DNA from: Nonlabens ulvanivorans
GTDB lineage: Bacteria; Bacteroidota; Bacteroidia; Flavobacteriales; Flavobacteriaceae
Direction: 5' to 3'
DNA: 64,000 bases
Assembly: GCF_000755285.1 (NCBI RefSeq)
Contig: NZ_BBMK01000001.1
Location: 372,001 to 436,000 of the forward strand
Under the pieces are notes generated by a model. It saw only the letters and a list, made by a program, of their open reading frames with translations, was not told the origin of the DNA and did not search any database. Within the stretch, counting starts at the first letter, position 1. Each line of letters begins with the position of its first letter. Of this stretch, positions 38,348-47,729 are shown piece by piece. A program made the position numbers and the translations under genes.

Positions 38348-38884
38348 ATGGCAATTGCAAAACCTTTTAACCTTAACCAGTGGATTGAAGAAAATAGAGA
38401 CTCTTTAAAACCACCTGTAGGTAATAAGAATTTATATAAAGATGCTGGTGATTATATCGTGATGATCGTTGCTGGACCTAACGCGCGTAAAGATTATCAT
38501 TACAACGAGACTGAAGAACTTTTCTACCAGCTCGAAGGAAATATAGAAGTTCATATACAAGAATATGGCGAGAAAAAAACAATGAAGTTAGGTCCTGGAG
38601 ATATGTACTTGCATCCTGGAAAAGTACCGCATTCTCCTGTACGTCACGAGAATTCTATAGGGCTAGTTATTGAGCGCAAACGTACTAGTAAAGATGATGT
38701 TGATGGATTACTATGGTTTTGTGATAACTGCAATAACAAGCTACATGAGACTTACTTTAAACTAGATAACATAGAGAAGGACTTCTTGCCACGCTTTAAA
38801 GAGTTTTACACTAGTGAAGAGTTGCGCACTTGCGATAATTGTGGCACTACTATGGAAATGGATGAGCGATTTGTGGGGGGGTAA
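38348..38884 (+). CDS. nbaC: 3-hydroxyanthranilate 3,4-dioxygenase
   Basis: 178 residues, cupin Fe(II) enzyme that opens 3-hydroxyanthranilate in the kynurenine/NAD pathway. Iron ligands His51, Glu57 and His95 and substrate Arg47 and Arg99 are all in place, and the C-terminal rubredoxin-like zinc site has two CDNC pairs. The protein ends FVGG, whose codons are a run of seven G (38875-38881) running into the stop. Overlaps the start of the next gene (TAATG). No other kynurenine genes are in the window. Confidence 0.94.
   Translation: MAIAKPFNLNQWIEENRDSLKPPVGNKNLYKDAGDYIVMIVAGPNARKDYHYNETEELFYQLEGNIEVHIQEYGEKKTMKLGPGDMYLHPGKVPHSPVRHENSIGLVIERKRTSKDDVDGLLWFCDNCNNKLHETYFKLDNIEKDFLPRFKEFYTSEELRTCDNCGTTMEMDERFVGG
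38875..38881 (+). repeat. G7 tract at end of nbaC
   Basis: Seven G immediately before TAATG, where the nbaC stop and the next start overlap. Confidence 0.8.
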
Positions 38885-39894
38885 TGGCAGTTTCTAAATG
38901 GAAAATAATAAAATATCTTGCACCTCTTGCTATAGTTATTACCGTAGGACTAATTGCTAAATCATGGAGTACTAAAGTAGTTGCAGGTGAAAGTTCAATT
39001 ATTCATTCTGATAAAGTACAGAATGAGATTGCAGATAACAGCTCAGAAGTCACCACCGAAAATCTCATACAAGGTAATTATATTGCTAAAACATATAGTC
39101 ATTGTGATAGTATCTATAAATCTTTAATTCCTAGAGAAGAGTCTCGCCACGAGCTCATAGATTACATTATTCAAAACGCTATCCAATCAGACTCTACCGG
39201 AAGTAATAATCGTTTTTTAACTGCTTTAAAAGAGGAAAACGAAAATTATAATTTACTTGCATTTGACCGACCATTACAAGGAATATATAAGATAAAAGAC
39301 AAGTCAACTTCAATTATTGCTGATATACATTGGAAAGAGGTTGCAGAGTCTTATATAAAAGAAAGTGCTGAATTAGACCTTATTAAAAAGTATCATCCTA
39401 GTATAGATACAATTGTTGAGAGTAATAAAGTTAACTTCTTTTCTGATGTTCTCGCATCAGAATTTAAAAATGTAGAACGAACTGTTTATACGTTTTCAAA
39501 TATTGAAAAGAAAATTAGCTCTATTAATGAGTTAGGTTTATATAAAGATGAATGTCTTGAATACACCAATTATACTTTTAAAAAACAGGATTCAACTTTA
39601 TTGATAGGCAGTCGTTATAATATAGATTTAGAATTTAAAACTTTTAATTCTATAGACACTTTATTAAATAACATAAAACTAGATGGTTGTAAAGATTGCC
39701 CAGATGGTTTAGAAAACATGAAAACCTTTGCTAAACTCAAAGGAGTTGATAATATTTATTTTACATATTCAAATTACGTAAAGAAAAAGGGTTTACCCCA
39801 TTTACCATCAAGAGCATTAATCTATGTTGATAATGAAAAAGTAAAGTTTTTATGGATTCATGAAGTAGATCTTTTTGGTTGTGCTTGTTTGTAA
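38884..39894 (+). CDS. Membrane-anchored protein of unknown function
   Basis: 336 residues with one N-terminal membrane helix (about 10-25) and a mostly polar domain outside. It has two Cys pairs (DGCKDCPDGL and the final FGCACL), which might bind metal or form disulfides. Overlaps nbaC by one base, so translation is coupled, but base composition is more AT-rich than nbaC and I recognise no family. Start is fixed by the TAATG overlap. Confidence 0.6.
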   Translation: MAVSKWKIIKYLAPLAIVITVGLIAKSWSTKVVAGESSIIHSDKVQNEIADNSSEVTTENLIQGNYIAKTYSHCDSIYKSLIPREESRHELIDYIIQNAIQSDSTGSNNRFLTALKEENENYNLLAFDRPLQGIYKIKDKSTSIIADIHWKEVAESYIKESAELDLIKKYHPSIDTIVESNKVNFFSDVLASEFKNVERTVYTFSNIEKKISSINELGLYKDECLEYTNYTFKKQDSTLLIGSRYNIDLEFKTFNSIDTLLNNIKLDGCKDCPDGLENMKTFAKLKGVDNIYFTYSNYVKKKGLPHLPSRALIYVDNEKVKFLWIHEVDLFGCACL

Positions 39895-39917
39895 AGCAAC
39901 TTAATTCTATAAACAAC

Positions 39918-39951
39918 AAAAACCCCAAGCTCGCACTTGGGGGGGTTTTTT
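39918..39951 (+). terminator. Intrinsic terminator with unequal arms (C4 against G7)
   Basis: AAAAACCCCAAG, 6-nt loop, CTTGGGGGGGTTTTTT. The left arm has four C, the right seven G; four G would pair perfectly, leaving three extra. Confidence 0.8.
39939..39945 (+). repeat. G7 tract in terminator
   Basis: Right arm of the terminator; three G unpaired relative to the C4 of the left arm. Confidence 0.8.
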
Positions 39952-39973
39952 ATTCTTAAAATGTAGTTAGGGA

Positions 39974-40555
39974 TTACATTTTAGGAAGTAGTACTGCGTC
40001 CACTACGTGTATTACTCCATTAGATTGGTTAACGTCTGCTATCGTTACGGTAGCCATTCCACCATTTGCGTCTGTGATTACTACTTTACCATCTTTAATG
40101 GTTAAAGTTAGATCAGCTCCAGCTACAGTTGTTACTACTGCTTTACCGTTATTCTTTTTGATTAAAGCGATTACATCTGCAGCGCTAAATTTTCCAGCGA
40201 TTACATGGTAAGTAAGCACGCCTGTTAATGCTTTTTTGTTTTCTGGTTTTAGTAAAGTATCTACAGTTCCTGCTGGTAAAGCATCAAATGCAGCGTTAGT
40301 AGGTGCAAAAACCGTGAAAGGTCCTTCACTAGATAATGTTTCTACAAGGTCTGCTGCTTTAACTGCTGCAACTAGAGTGGTGTGATCTTTTGAGTTTACT
40401 GCATTCTCTACGATGTTTTTAGAAGGATACATCTCAGCTCCACCTACCATTACCGTTTTTTCTTTTTTCATCATTCCGTCTTGAGCAACAGAGTTCTGAC
40501 CGATAAATAGGGCTACAGCTACAAGCGCAAGGCTCAAAAATTTTGACTTTTTCAT
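39974..40555 (-). CDS. Secreted fasciclin (FAS1) domain protein
   Basis: 193 residues. Signal peptide ends SVAQDG (about residue 25), then one FAS1 domain (about 50-190) with LVAAVKAADLVETLSSEGPFTVFAPTNAAF and the closing SNGVIHVVDAVLLP. FAS1 domains mediate adhesion; bacterial ones are cell-surface or periplasmic. A single copy with its own short leader. Confidence 0.92.
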   Translation of the reverse strand: MKKSKFLSLALVAVALFIGQNSVAQDGMMKKEKTVMVGGAEMYPSKNIVENAVNSKDHTTLVAAVKAADLVETLSSEGPFTVFAPTNAAFDALPAGTVDTLLKPENKKALTGVLTYHVIAGKFSAADVIALIKKNNGKAVVTTVAGADLTLTIKDGKVVITDANGGMATVTIADVNQSNGVIHVVDAVLLPKM

Positions 40556-40736
40556 AGTTTTTTTGTTTTAGTTATTGTGTTATACTGTTTGATATACTGC
40601 GTTAGTGTCGATTTGGTTTTTCAACTAACGCGTTTTAACTCAGTATTAACCTAAAACAGCTCTTTTTAAGAGAGTTTGGGAAAACCAGTGAAAATTAAGT
40701 GATTGGATAAGATCTAATTTTAAAAATTATAATGAT

Positions 40737-41135
40737 TTAATCTAATAAAATACCTTCTTGACCCATTATAGGCACATTCTTAAAGTTATCTTCTTTAATA
40801 CTGTGCGGTGCTGCGGTAAAGGTTTTATCATAAAGCTTATTGTCTTTAAAATAAGTCAATATAATTTCGTTTGTAAAAGAAAAAACCTCTTCCATGATAA
40901 GCTCTACTTTAATGGCGCTTTTTGCCGCTACCACAGGAAATGCCTGTCTGAAGGTAGTCGTCTTGCGCCCATCACTATGCTTACCACGACTCATTACCAT
41001 TACAGATTCAATAGCTTCTTTACTATTATTAATGAGATAAATATTCCAATCATTTGAAGAGAAGTCCTCATTCCATTCTTTCATTATGGCAATGTGGACG
41101 TCGTTTACTTCTGGTATAATTATGTCTTTTTTCAT
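40737..41135 (-). CDS. Conserved hypothetical protein near pheS
   Basis: 132 residues, no signal or membrane helix, predicted beta-rich (WNIYLINNSKEAIESVMVMSRG). I recall proteins of this type downstream of pheS in other flavobacteria, without a known function. It starts 2 bp after the preceding gene on the minus strand, so is probably in the pheS operon. Confidence 0.6.
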   Translation of the reverse strand: MKKDIIIPEVNDVHIAIMKEWNEDFSSNDWNIYLINNSKEAIESVMVMSRGKHSDGRKTTTFRQAFPVVAAKSAIKVELIMEEVFSFTNEIILTYFKDNKLYDKTFTAAPHSIKEDNFKNVPIMGQEGILLD

Positions 41136-41137
41136 GA

Positions 41138-41554
41138 CTATTTTAATCGTTTTTCAATCGTTACTATAAGTTGATCTATAGTTTCCTGCTCATTCAAAAC
41201 TGCTGTACTTATAAATATATCTAATCCAGAGTTCGTACCAAATCCGTCATTGTAATCTTGCACAGCATCACTAATGCTTAAAACAACCGGAAACTTGTAC
41301 TTAGGCAACCACTTAGACCAGTATTGTTTTGCAAACTCGTCTTTATGTAGAAATTCTAATTGTAAATTGGGGTTCGTGTCGAGCAAGTTTTTGCGGAAGC
41401 GTGACCATTTTTCATTTTCTTTAAAAACGCCATAAGTGAGATCGCACAGTTTGCAATCATAGGTGTCTGGACTCACTATCTTATGTGCACTATCTAACAA
41501 CGAGTTGATTTTACCCGAGTTTGCGTTGTACACAAAAATAAGTTTTGTAATCAC
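41138..41554 (-). CDS. Conserved hypothetical protein downstream of pheS
   Basis: 138 residues, starting MITKLIFVYNANSGKINSLLDSAHK, with one CKLCDLTYG pair of Cys. It looks like a small cytoplasmic alpha/beta protein. It sits 3 bp after pheS. Relatives have sometimes been annotated as GTPase, but I see no G motifs here. Function unknown. Confidence 0.6.
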   Translation of the reverse strand: MITKLIFVYNANSGKINSLLDSAHKIVSPDTYDCKLCDLTYGVFKENEKWSRFRKNLLDTNPNLQLEFLHKDEFAKQYWSKWLPKYKFPVVLSISDAVQDYNDGFGTNSGLDIFISTAVLNEQETIDQLIVTIEKRLK

Positions 41555-41557
41555 CTC

Positions 41558-42577
<1,020 letters not shown>

Positions 42578-42680
42578 GGTGTATATTATATGGTTGCAAA
42601 TTTAGTTATTTTAGTACGGAAACTAACCAGTAGAAACAGCAATATAGCCGTTAACAGATTTGTAATGATTTTAAATAACA

Positions 42681-42696
42681 CGCTTTCGCCAAAGCG
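42681..42696. repeat. 16-bp palindrome, copy 10 (intergenic, one mismatch)
   Basis: CGCTTTCGCCAAAGCG in the 221-bp divergent gap between pheS and the HU-CCDC81 gene. Confidence 0.8.
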
Positions 42697-42764
42697 TAAT
42701 TCCTCAAAATTATACACTTAGCCATCAGCGATTCATTTTCTTAATAACTAGTTGCCGGAAGCAC

Positions 42765-42794
42765 TTGATGGTTTTGATTATTTTTTTAGGTTTG
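42765..42794 (+). promoter_or_regulatory. Promoter of HU-CCDC81 gene (TTG-N19-TAGGTTTG), 4 nt before the ATG
   Basis: TTG 42765-42767, TAGGTTTG 42787-42794, then TCAT and the ATG at 42799. Both elements are at consensus spacing, so a leaderless mRNA is the simplest reading. Confidence 0.6.
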
Positions 42795-42798
42795 TCAT

Positions 42799-43782
42799 AT
42801 GCAAATCGCTACTTACATATCAGACTTATTATATCGTCACGAGTGTGTGGTGCTGCCAAGTTATGGTGCGTTTATATCGCGCCGTGTACCAGCCCAACAT
42901 TTTGCGAGCAGTCATACCATCTATCCACCTAAAAAAGGACTGAGCTTTAATGCTCAAATCCAGCAAAACGATGGATTATTAGTAAATTATGTAGCGACTG
43001 TAGAATCTATTCCATATCAACAAGCGGTACAAGAAGTGCGCAATTATGTGCGATTTTTAGATCACGAACTAGATACCAATGGAGTAGTAACGATCCATAA
43101 AATAGGCCGTTTTACGCGTAATGAAGAACAATCATTACAGTTTACGCCTATGTATTTAGTGAATTATCTTCCAGAGGCTTTTGGGCTTACTGCGCATGAA
43201 ACCTATGCGGTGGATAGAACACCTGTAGAAACTAAGATTCCAGTTCCTGCAGCTGCAACTATAGAATTACCACCGGTTCAAAAAGAAGAAATTGAAGAAA
43301 CTCCAGTAGTTCCTTTACACGTTCCTGCGGCAAGTAAAACACCATGGTTGCGTTATGCAGCGATAGGAGCAGTATTAATAGGATTGAGCTATGTAGGTTT
43401 TGATACCTACACCACTCAAGAAGCTCAGAACGATATTGCAGTTCAAGAAATGGCAGATGAAGAATTTACTCGCGAAATTCAAGAGGCTACCTTTATGATA
43501 AGCAACCCGTTGCCTAGTATAGAGCTAGAAGTAGCGCCTGTTGTTAAAAATTATCATATTGTTGCTGGCGCTTTTAGAGATCCTGCAAATGCTGATAAAA
43601 AAGTAGCACAGCTTAAACGCAATGGCTATGATTCACAACGTATAGGTGTGAACAAGTATGGGTTACATAATGTGGCTTTCTCTAGCCATGCAGATCGCAA
43701 TGACGCGATTAACGAATTGTACCGTTTAAGAAAGCAAGGCTTTACAGGTGCCTGGTTACTTACTGGTTCTCTTTCTAAATAA
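42799..43782 (+). CDS. HU-CCDC81 and SPOR domain protein
   Basis: 327 residues. Two N-terminal CCDC81-type HU-like domains (about 1-60 and 65-140: YISDLLYRHECVVLPSYGAF, GLSFNAQIQQNDGLL, VVTIHKIGRF), a linker, one membrane helix (about 190-210: YAAIGAVLIGLSYVGF) and a SPOR domain at the end (about 250-325: YHIVAGAFRDPANADKKV). SPOR binds denuded glycan strands at the division site. A Bacteroidota-specific architecture, probably linking the envelope to the cell interior during division. Confidence 0.9.
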   Translation: MQIATYISDLLYRHECVVLPSYGAFISRRVPAQHFASSHTIYPPKKGLSFNAQIQQNDGLLVNYVATVESIPYQQAVQEVRNYVRFLDHELDTNGVVTIHKIGRFTRNEEQSLQFTPMYLVNYLPEAFGLTAHETYAVDRTPVETKIPVPAAATIELPPVQKEEIEETPVVPLHVPAASKTPWLRYAAIGAVLIGLSYVGFDTYTTQEAQNDIAVQEMADEEFTREIQEATFMISNPLPSIELEVAPVVKNYHIVAGAFRDPANADKKVAQLKRNGYDSQRIGVNKYGLHNVAFSSHADRNDAINELYRLRKQGFTGAWLLTGSLSK

Positions 43783-43933
43783 GATTTCATTTCATAGCGT
43801 TTGACTCTAAAATCTTAGATGATTTTCAATTGTGAACAGGTTAATATCACATAACTACATCAGACATTAAAGGCTTATCCTTTGAACTAAGATGAAAACA
43901 GATTCTTAAGGCTATTTTCATTAACTTCATCTC

Positions 43934-44491
43934 ATGAAGTACATTCCTGTAAACCTAGAAACAGACCGATTGAGATTTCGCTTGATTACAAAAAGCGATT
44001 TTGAAACATGGCTACCCTTTTTCAGTCCTGACTTGAATCGGCATTTTCTTTTTTTAGATGCAGATAAAACAGCACTTGAATTATGTGCATTTTGGTTTGA
44101 GAAATGCTTGTTGCGATATGAAGAAAATCGTGGCGGACTTAATGCGCTTATTGATAAAACAACAGGTAAAATGATAGGTCAGTGCGGCATTCTTGTACAA
44201 CACATAGATGGTGAACCACGTCTAGAAGTAGGTTATTCGATACTGCCAAGTCACCGCAACAAAGGATATGCTACTGAGGCTGCTGTTGCTGCAAAAAATT
44301 ATGCCTTTGAACACAAAATGGATCTAGACTTTAACCATACTGTTGTTTCCATGCTTCATATAGACAACTATGGTTCAGAAAAAGTAGCTATAGCAAACGG
44401 AATGACTTTAGAGAAAACATTTACTGATTTTGGCGAAAATCGTTTTCACGTGTATAGTCAATCTAGGAAAGAATGGTTAAAAACCAAATAA
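43934..44491 (+). CDS. GNAT family N-acetyltransferase
   Basis: 185 residues, RimJ/RimL-like: starts with ETDRLRFRLITKSDFE and has the acetyl-CoA loop ILPSHRNKGYATEA and a VSMLHIDNYGSEKVAIANGM segment. Substrate (an amino group on a protein or metabolite) unknown. Precedes the HD-domain gene by 7 bp. Confidence 0.9.
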   Translation: MKYIPVNLETDRLRFRLITKSDFETWLPFFSPDLNRHFLFLDADKTALELCAFWFEKCLLRYEENRGGLNALIDKTTGKMIGQCGILVQHIDGEPRLEVGYSILPSHRNKGYATEAAVAAKNYAFEHKMDLDFNHTVVSMLHIDNYGSEKVAIANGMTLEKTFTDFGENRFHVYSQSRKEWLKTK

Positions 44492-44498
44492 GATTATC

Positions 44499-45113
44499 AT
44501 GACTTTAAGAGCGCGATTCATAAATCTAACTTCTTCATATATAAACGATAATCAATCCATTGAATTTCTTTGGAATGAACTTGAGTCTCACTACACAGAA
44601 TCTCATAGAACCTATCATAATCTGACTCATCTTGAAGAATTATTTGGGTATTTTGATACCTATAAAAAAGAACTAGAAAAACCAGACTTAGTGTCTTTTG
44701 CTATCTTTTATCATGATATTATCTACGGCATTTGGAATAAAAAGAACGAAGAAGATAGTGCAGAAAAGGCATTAAACGTACTAAATAAAACAGCTCTTTC
44801 TACTGACGACCTGATAACAATAGAGTCACAGATATTAGCTACTAAAACACACAACGCATTTTTAAAAGACACGCAATGGATGATAGATTTTGATCTAGCT
44901 ATCCTGGGAAGTTCAATAGCGCGATACAATCTTTATTCTGAGTTAATAAGAAAAGAATATCGCAAAGTACCTACATTTCTTTATAAAAAAGGACGTAAAA
45001 AGATGCTCAAACACTTTTTAGAAAAGCCTTTTATTTACTCTACATCTACATTTAAAGTATTGTACGAAAAACAGGCGAAAAAAAATCTTCAAGCAGAATT
45101 AAATAGCTTGTAA
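44499..45113 (+). CDS. HD-domain metal-dependent phosphohydrolase-like protein
   Basis: 204 residues. Metal ligands in YHNLTHLEELF (His) and FYHDIIYG (His-Asp), followed by a helical bundle; matches the predicted HD superfamily hydrolases of about 200 residues common in many bacteria. Substrate unknown. Likely co-transcribed with the GNAT gene. Confidence 0.82.
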   Translation: MTLRARFINLTSSYINDNQSIEFLWNELESHYTESHRTYHNLTHLEELFGYFDTYKKELEKPDLVSFAIFYHDIIYGIWNKKNEEDSAEKALNVLNKTALSTDDLITIESQILATKTHNAFLKDTQWMIDFDLAILGSSIARYNLYSELIRKEYRKVPTFLYKKGRKKMLKHFLEKPFIYSTSTFKVLYEKQAKKNLQAELNSL

Positions 45114-45197
45114 ATAAAATACCATCTGTTTTTTATTCTTAGTATGTAAAGCACAATTACCTCACTCACGTTAAATTATCCTTAGCATTTGTGACAT

Positions 45198-45231
45198 TTT
45201 GTTAGAATAGAAATAGTACACCTTACCTTTG
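45198..45231 (+). promoter_or_regulatory. Promoter of thioesterase gene (TTTG-N22-TACCTTTG)
   Basis: TTTG 45198-45201 and TACCTTTG 45224-45231; ATG at 45247, 15 nt on. This decides against the TTG at 45229 as start, since it lies inside the -7 element. Confidence 0.6.
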
Positions 45232-45246
45232 CAAAAAATTATTAAA

Positions 45247-45756
45247 ATGGAAGCCAAAACGCCTTCACAATCTTTTACTACAGTTACTGATATGGTTTTA
45301 CCTAGTGAGACCAACCCATTGAATAATCTATTTGGTGGTGAGTTACTAGCACGTATGGACCGTGCGGCCAGTATTGCCGCTAGAAGACATTCTAGACGTA
45401 TTGTTGTAACAGCATCTGTAAATCATGTCGCGTTTAATAGAATGGTGCCATTAGGAAGTGTTGTAACAATAGAGGCTAAGGTTACAAGAGCTTTTACATC
45501 ATCTATGGAAGTTCATATGAACGTATGGATAGAAGATCGTGAGAGTGGTGAAAAAACCCAAGCAAACGAGGCTATATACACCTTTGTTGCTGTGGATGAA
45601 ACAGGTCGTCCAGTACAAGTACCTGCTATTTTACCAGAAACCGAAGATGAGAAATCAAAATACGATGCCGCATTGCGTCGCAAGCAATTGAGTCTAGTTC
45701 TTGCAGGTAAAATGAAAGCAAAGGACGCTACAGAATTGAAAGCATTGTTTGAGTAG
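45247..45756 (+). CDS. Acyl-CoA thioesterase (hotdog fold)
   Basis: 169 residues starting MEAKTPSQSFTT. The hotdog motif NPLNNLFGGELLARMDRAA and VTASVNHVAFNRMVPLGSVV strand are typical of the YciA/BFIT-type acyl-CoA thioesterases. Hydrolyses acyl-CoA in the cytoplasm; chain-length preference unknown. Confidence 0.92.
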   Translation: MEAKTPSQSFTTVTDMVLPSETNPLNNLFGGELLARMDRAASIAARRHSRRIVVTASVNHVAFNRMVPLGSVVTIEAKVTRAFTSSMEVHMNVWIEDRESGEKTQANEAIYTFVAVDETGRPVQVPAILPETEDEKSKYDAALRRKQLSLVLAGKMKAKDATELKALFE

Positions 45757-45768
45757 TAAATCAGGTTA

Positions 45769-46974
45769 TTAAAACCTCAATAACCACCCAGCAGGATCAA
45801 CTGTGTGGCTATCTTCCATAAGTACAAAACGCAGCTCTGTTACACCAGAATTGTCTGTAAAAACAGTTCCTATAATGTCTTGCGTTTTAATTTGATCACC
45901 TTTTTGTACGACAACACTTTTTAAGTTACCATAGACAGATGTGTAGTTACCATGTCTTACATAAACTGATAAGATACCGTTTGCAGCCTTTTGAACTCTT
46001 ACCACTTCACCAGTGAAAATTGCTTTTGCAGGTGAATTTGATGGCGCTTGAAACCTCAATCCATTGGAAGCAATCTTAATTCCGGCTAGTACAGGATGTG
46101 GTTGATCACCATACTTTCTTGAGATGATAAATTCATCTACTGGATAGGGTAATTTTCCTTTATTGGACTTAAAGTTATTAGCGAGTACTTTTGCCTCTGG
46201 CGATAGGTAAAATTTACCTTTTACAGCGCCTGTTTTACCTTTATTAGAGGCGGCAATATCAGCCTCAATAAGCTTTTGAATTTGTCTATTAATTATCGCA
46301 CGTTCTTTACTGGCTTCTCTTATCTCTTTAGAGTACTTCTTCTCATCTTGTTTAACAACAGCTAGTAAATTTTCCTGCTCTTGTTTATCATTTTGTAATG
46401 CAATACGTTGTTGTTTATTTACCTTTAAGATCTCTTGTTTCTGCTTTTTCTCTTCTTGGAGATCTTTATTGATCTGTTCTAATCGCATCGATTTAGCAGT
46501 GATTTCATCTGCTTGCTTTTTACGATAATCTGCATATGATTTTAAGTACTGCACTCTTTTGTACGCCTGTAAAAAATCTTCAGATGATAGTAAAAACATT
46601 AATCTACTTTGCTCATTTTTTGATTTATATGCTTTGACAATCATGCGAGCATACTCTTCTTTTTGAGTTTTAATTTCTCTTTTGAGCTTGGCATTCTCGT
46701 CCGTATTTTTCTTAATACTGCGTGTGATTAAATTAGCCTGTTTATTTGTGATGTTAATCAATTCTTGTGTGCTGGCTATTTTCTTATCAATAGTCTCCAC
46801 AAGCAACACCATCGTGTTACTTTCCTTCTTAACATTAGAAAGTAATCGCGAAAACTGATTGATTTCGGCTTGTATCCTTGCCTTTTTAGCTTCTAGCTGT
46901 GCTTTTTCGGACTGCGCTTTCGCGAAAGCGAAACTCAAAAACAAAACCGTAAACAACAAACTTTTTCTTCCCAT
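45769..46974 (-). CDS. EnvC-like murein hydrolase activator with degenerate LytM domain
   Basis: 401 residues: signal peptide, long coiled coil (about 22-250) and a C-terminal M23/LytM fold (about 280-400). The zinc ligands of active M23 enzymes (HxxGxD and HxH) are missing (HPVLAGIKIASNGLRF, YVRHGNYTSVYGNL), as in EnvC, which activates amidases at the septum instead of cutting itself. The palindrome (46915-46930) encodes FAFAKAQ exactly at the predicted signal peptidase site. Overlaps the DUF4292 stop by one base (TAATG). Confidence 0.9.
   Translation of the reverse strand: MGRKSLLFTVLFLSFAFAKAQSEKAQLEAKKARIQAEINQFSRLLSNVKKESNTMVLLVETIDKKIASTQELINITNKQANLITRSIKKNTDENAKLKREIKTQKEEYARMIVKAYKSKNEQSRLMFLLSSEDFLQAYKRVQYLKSYADYRKKQADEITAKSMRLEQINKDLQEEKKQKQEILKVNKQQRIALQNDKQEQENLLAVVKQDEKKYSKEIREASKERAIINRQIQKLIEADIAASNKGKTGAVKGKFYLSPEAKVLANNFKSNKGKLPYPVDEFIISRKYGDQPHPVLAGIKIASNGLRFQAPSNSPAKAIFTGEVVRVQKAANGILSVYVRHGNYTSVYGNLKSVVVQKGDQIKTQDIIGTVFTDNSGVTELRFVLMEDSHTVDPAGWLLRF
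46915..46930. repeat. 16-bp palindrome, copy 11 (in EnvC-like gene)
   Basis: Perfect copy, read as AFAKA at the end of the signal peptide; cleavage would follow AKA. Confidence 0.9.
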
Positions 46975-47729
46975 TACAGATTCATGGGTTTGCTATTAGA
47001 CGGAATTGAAAATGGAAATGATAAGTCCTGATTGAACTCTATATTTTTAAATTCTAATATGACTTGAGAAAGACGTTTACCACGTTTTGCATCGACTTTT
47101 ACCTCTAATGGGATGATGCGCTTGTCCACTACCTGATAGTCTGGATAAGTGATGACTAGAAAACTGTCATCTGCAGGTTTTCTTATAGATTGCTGGCTTA
47201 ATTTAAAGTCTGATGGACGTAATTTAAATAGCTTTTCAATAAGCTGTCCTTGTTTAAACTGATATTGATTATCAACAATAGAGAAATCATGAGGCTGTAA
47301 CGATTCAACTGCCTGACCTAATAATAAATCCTCTAACTGTTGATATTCTAATGGCTCACCTAAAAAGTCACTTATTAGTGAAAAATCACCATCAAAGGAT
47401 CTTCCTTTTAGTTTTTCATAAAACTGTACACGATCTGGAGTGATATAAATTTTGGCTGCTGTAAAGCCAAGGAACTTTGCACTCATCCAGATTTGTTTTC
47501 CTTTTTCAATGCGTAAATCTACAGTCACATTACGCGATTGTTTCTCGTCTTTATAACTTACAGAAAGTCTAGACTGCATGGTTTTAAAGTCTGTGCGAGC
47601 AGCTGTATGAGCCTTTACTACACTTGCCTTTTTTGCGGTGGCACTAGCGTTATTTGCAGCTTTTTGCACACTACCGCAGCTAGCTACAACTAGTGCAAGA
47701 AAGATATATATAATTCGGTATGCTTTCAT
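46974..47729 (-). CDS. DUF4292 lipoprotein
   Basis: 251 residues; lipobox VASC (Cys about residue 19). The body is the DUF4292 beta-sheet fold (LRIEKGKQIWMSAKF, FYEKLKGRSFDGDF), resembling LolA/LolB-type lipoprotein carriers. It is a possible outer-membrane lipoprotein receptor; that role is inferred from fold and position between a TPR protein and EnvC. Directly abuts the TPR gene. Confidence 0.85.
   Translation of the reverse strand: MKAYRIIYIFLALVVASCGSVQKAANNASATAKKASVVKAHTAARTDFKTMQSRLSVSYKDEKQSRNVTVDLRIEKGKQIWMSAKFLGFTAAKIYITPDRVQFYEKLKGRSFDGDFSLISDFLGEPLEYQQLEDLLLGQAVESLQPHDFSIVDNQYQFKQGQLIEKLFKLRPSDFKLSQQSIRKPADDSFLVITYPDYQVVDKRIIPLEVKVDAKRGKRLSQVILEFKNIEFNQDLSFPFSIPSNSKPMNL

Noticed and set aside
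41381..41403. Half-match to the 16-bp palindrome (GCGGAAGCG)
   Set aside because: Only one arm resembles the motif, the other has diverged, and it lies 1.3 kb from a good copy; it fits coincidence in the SRFRKN codons.
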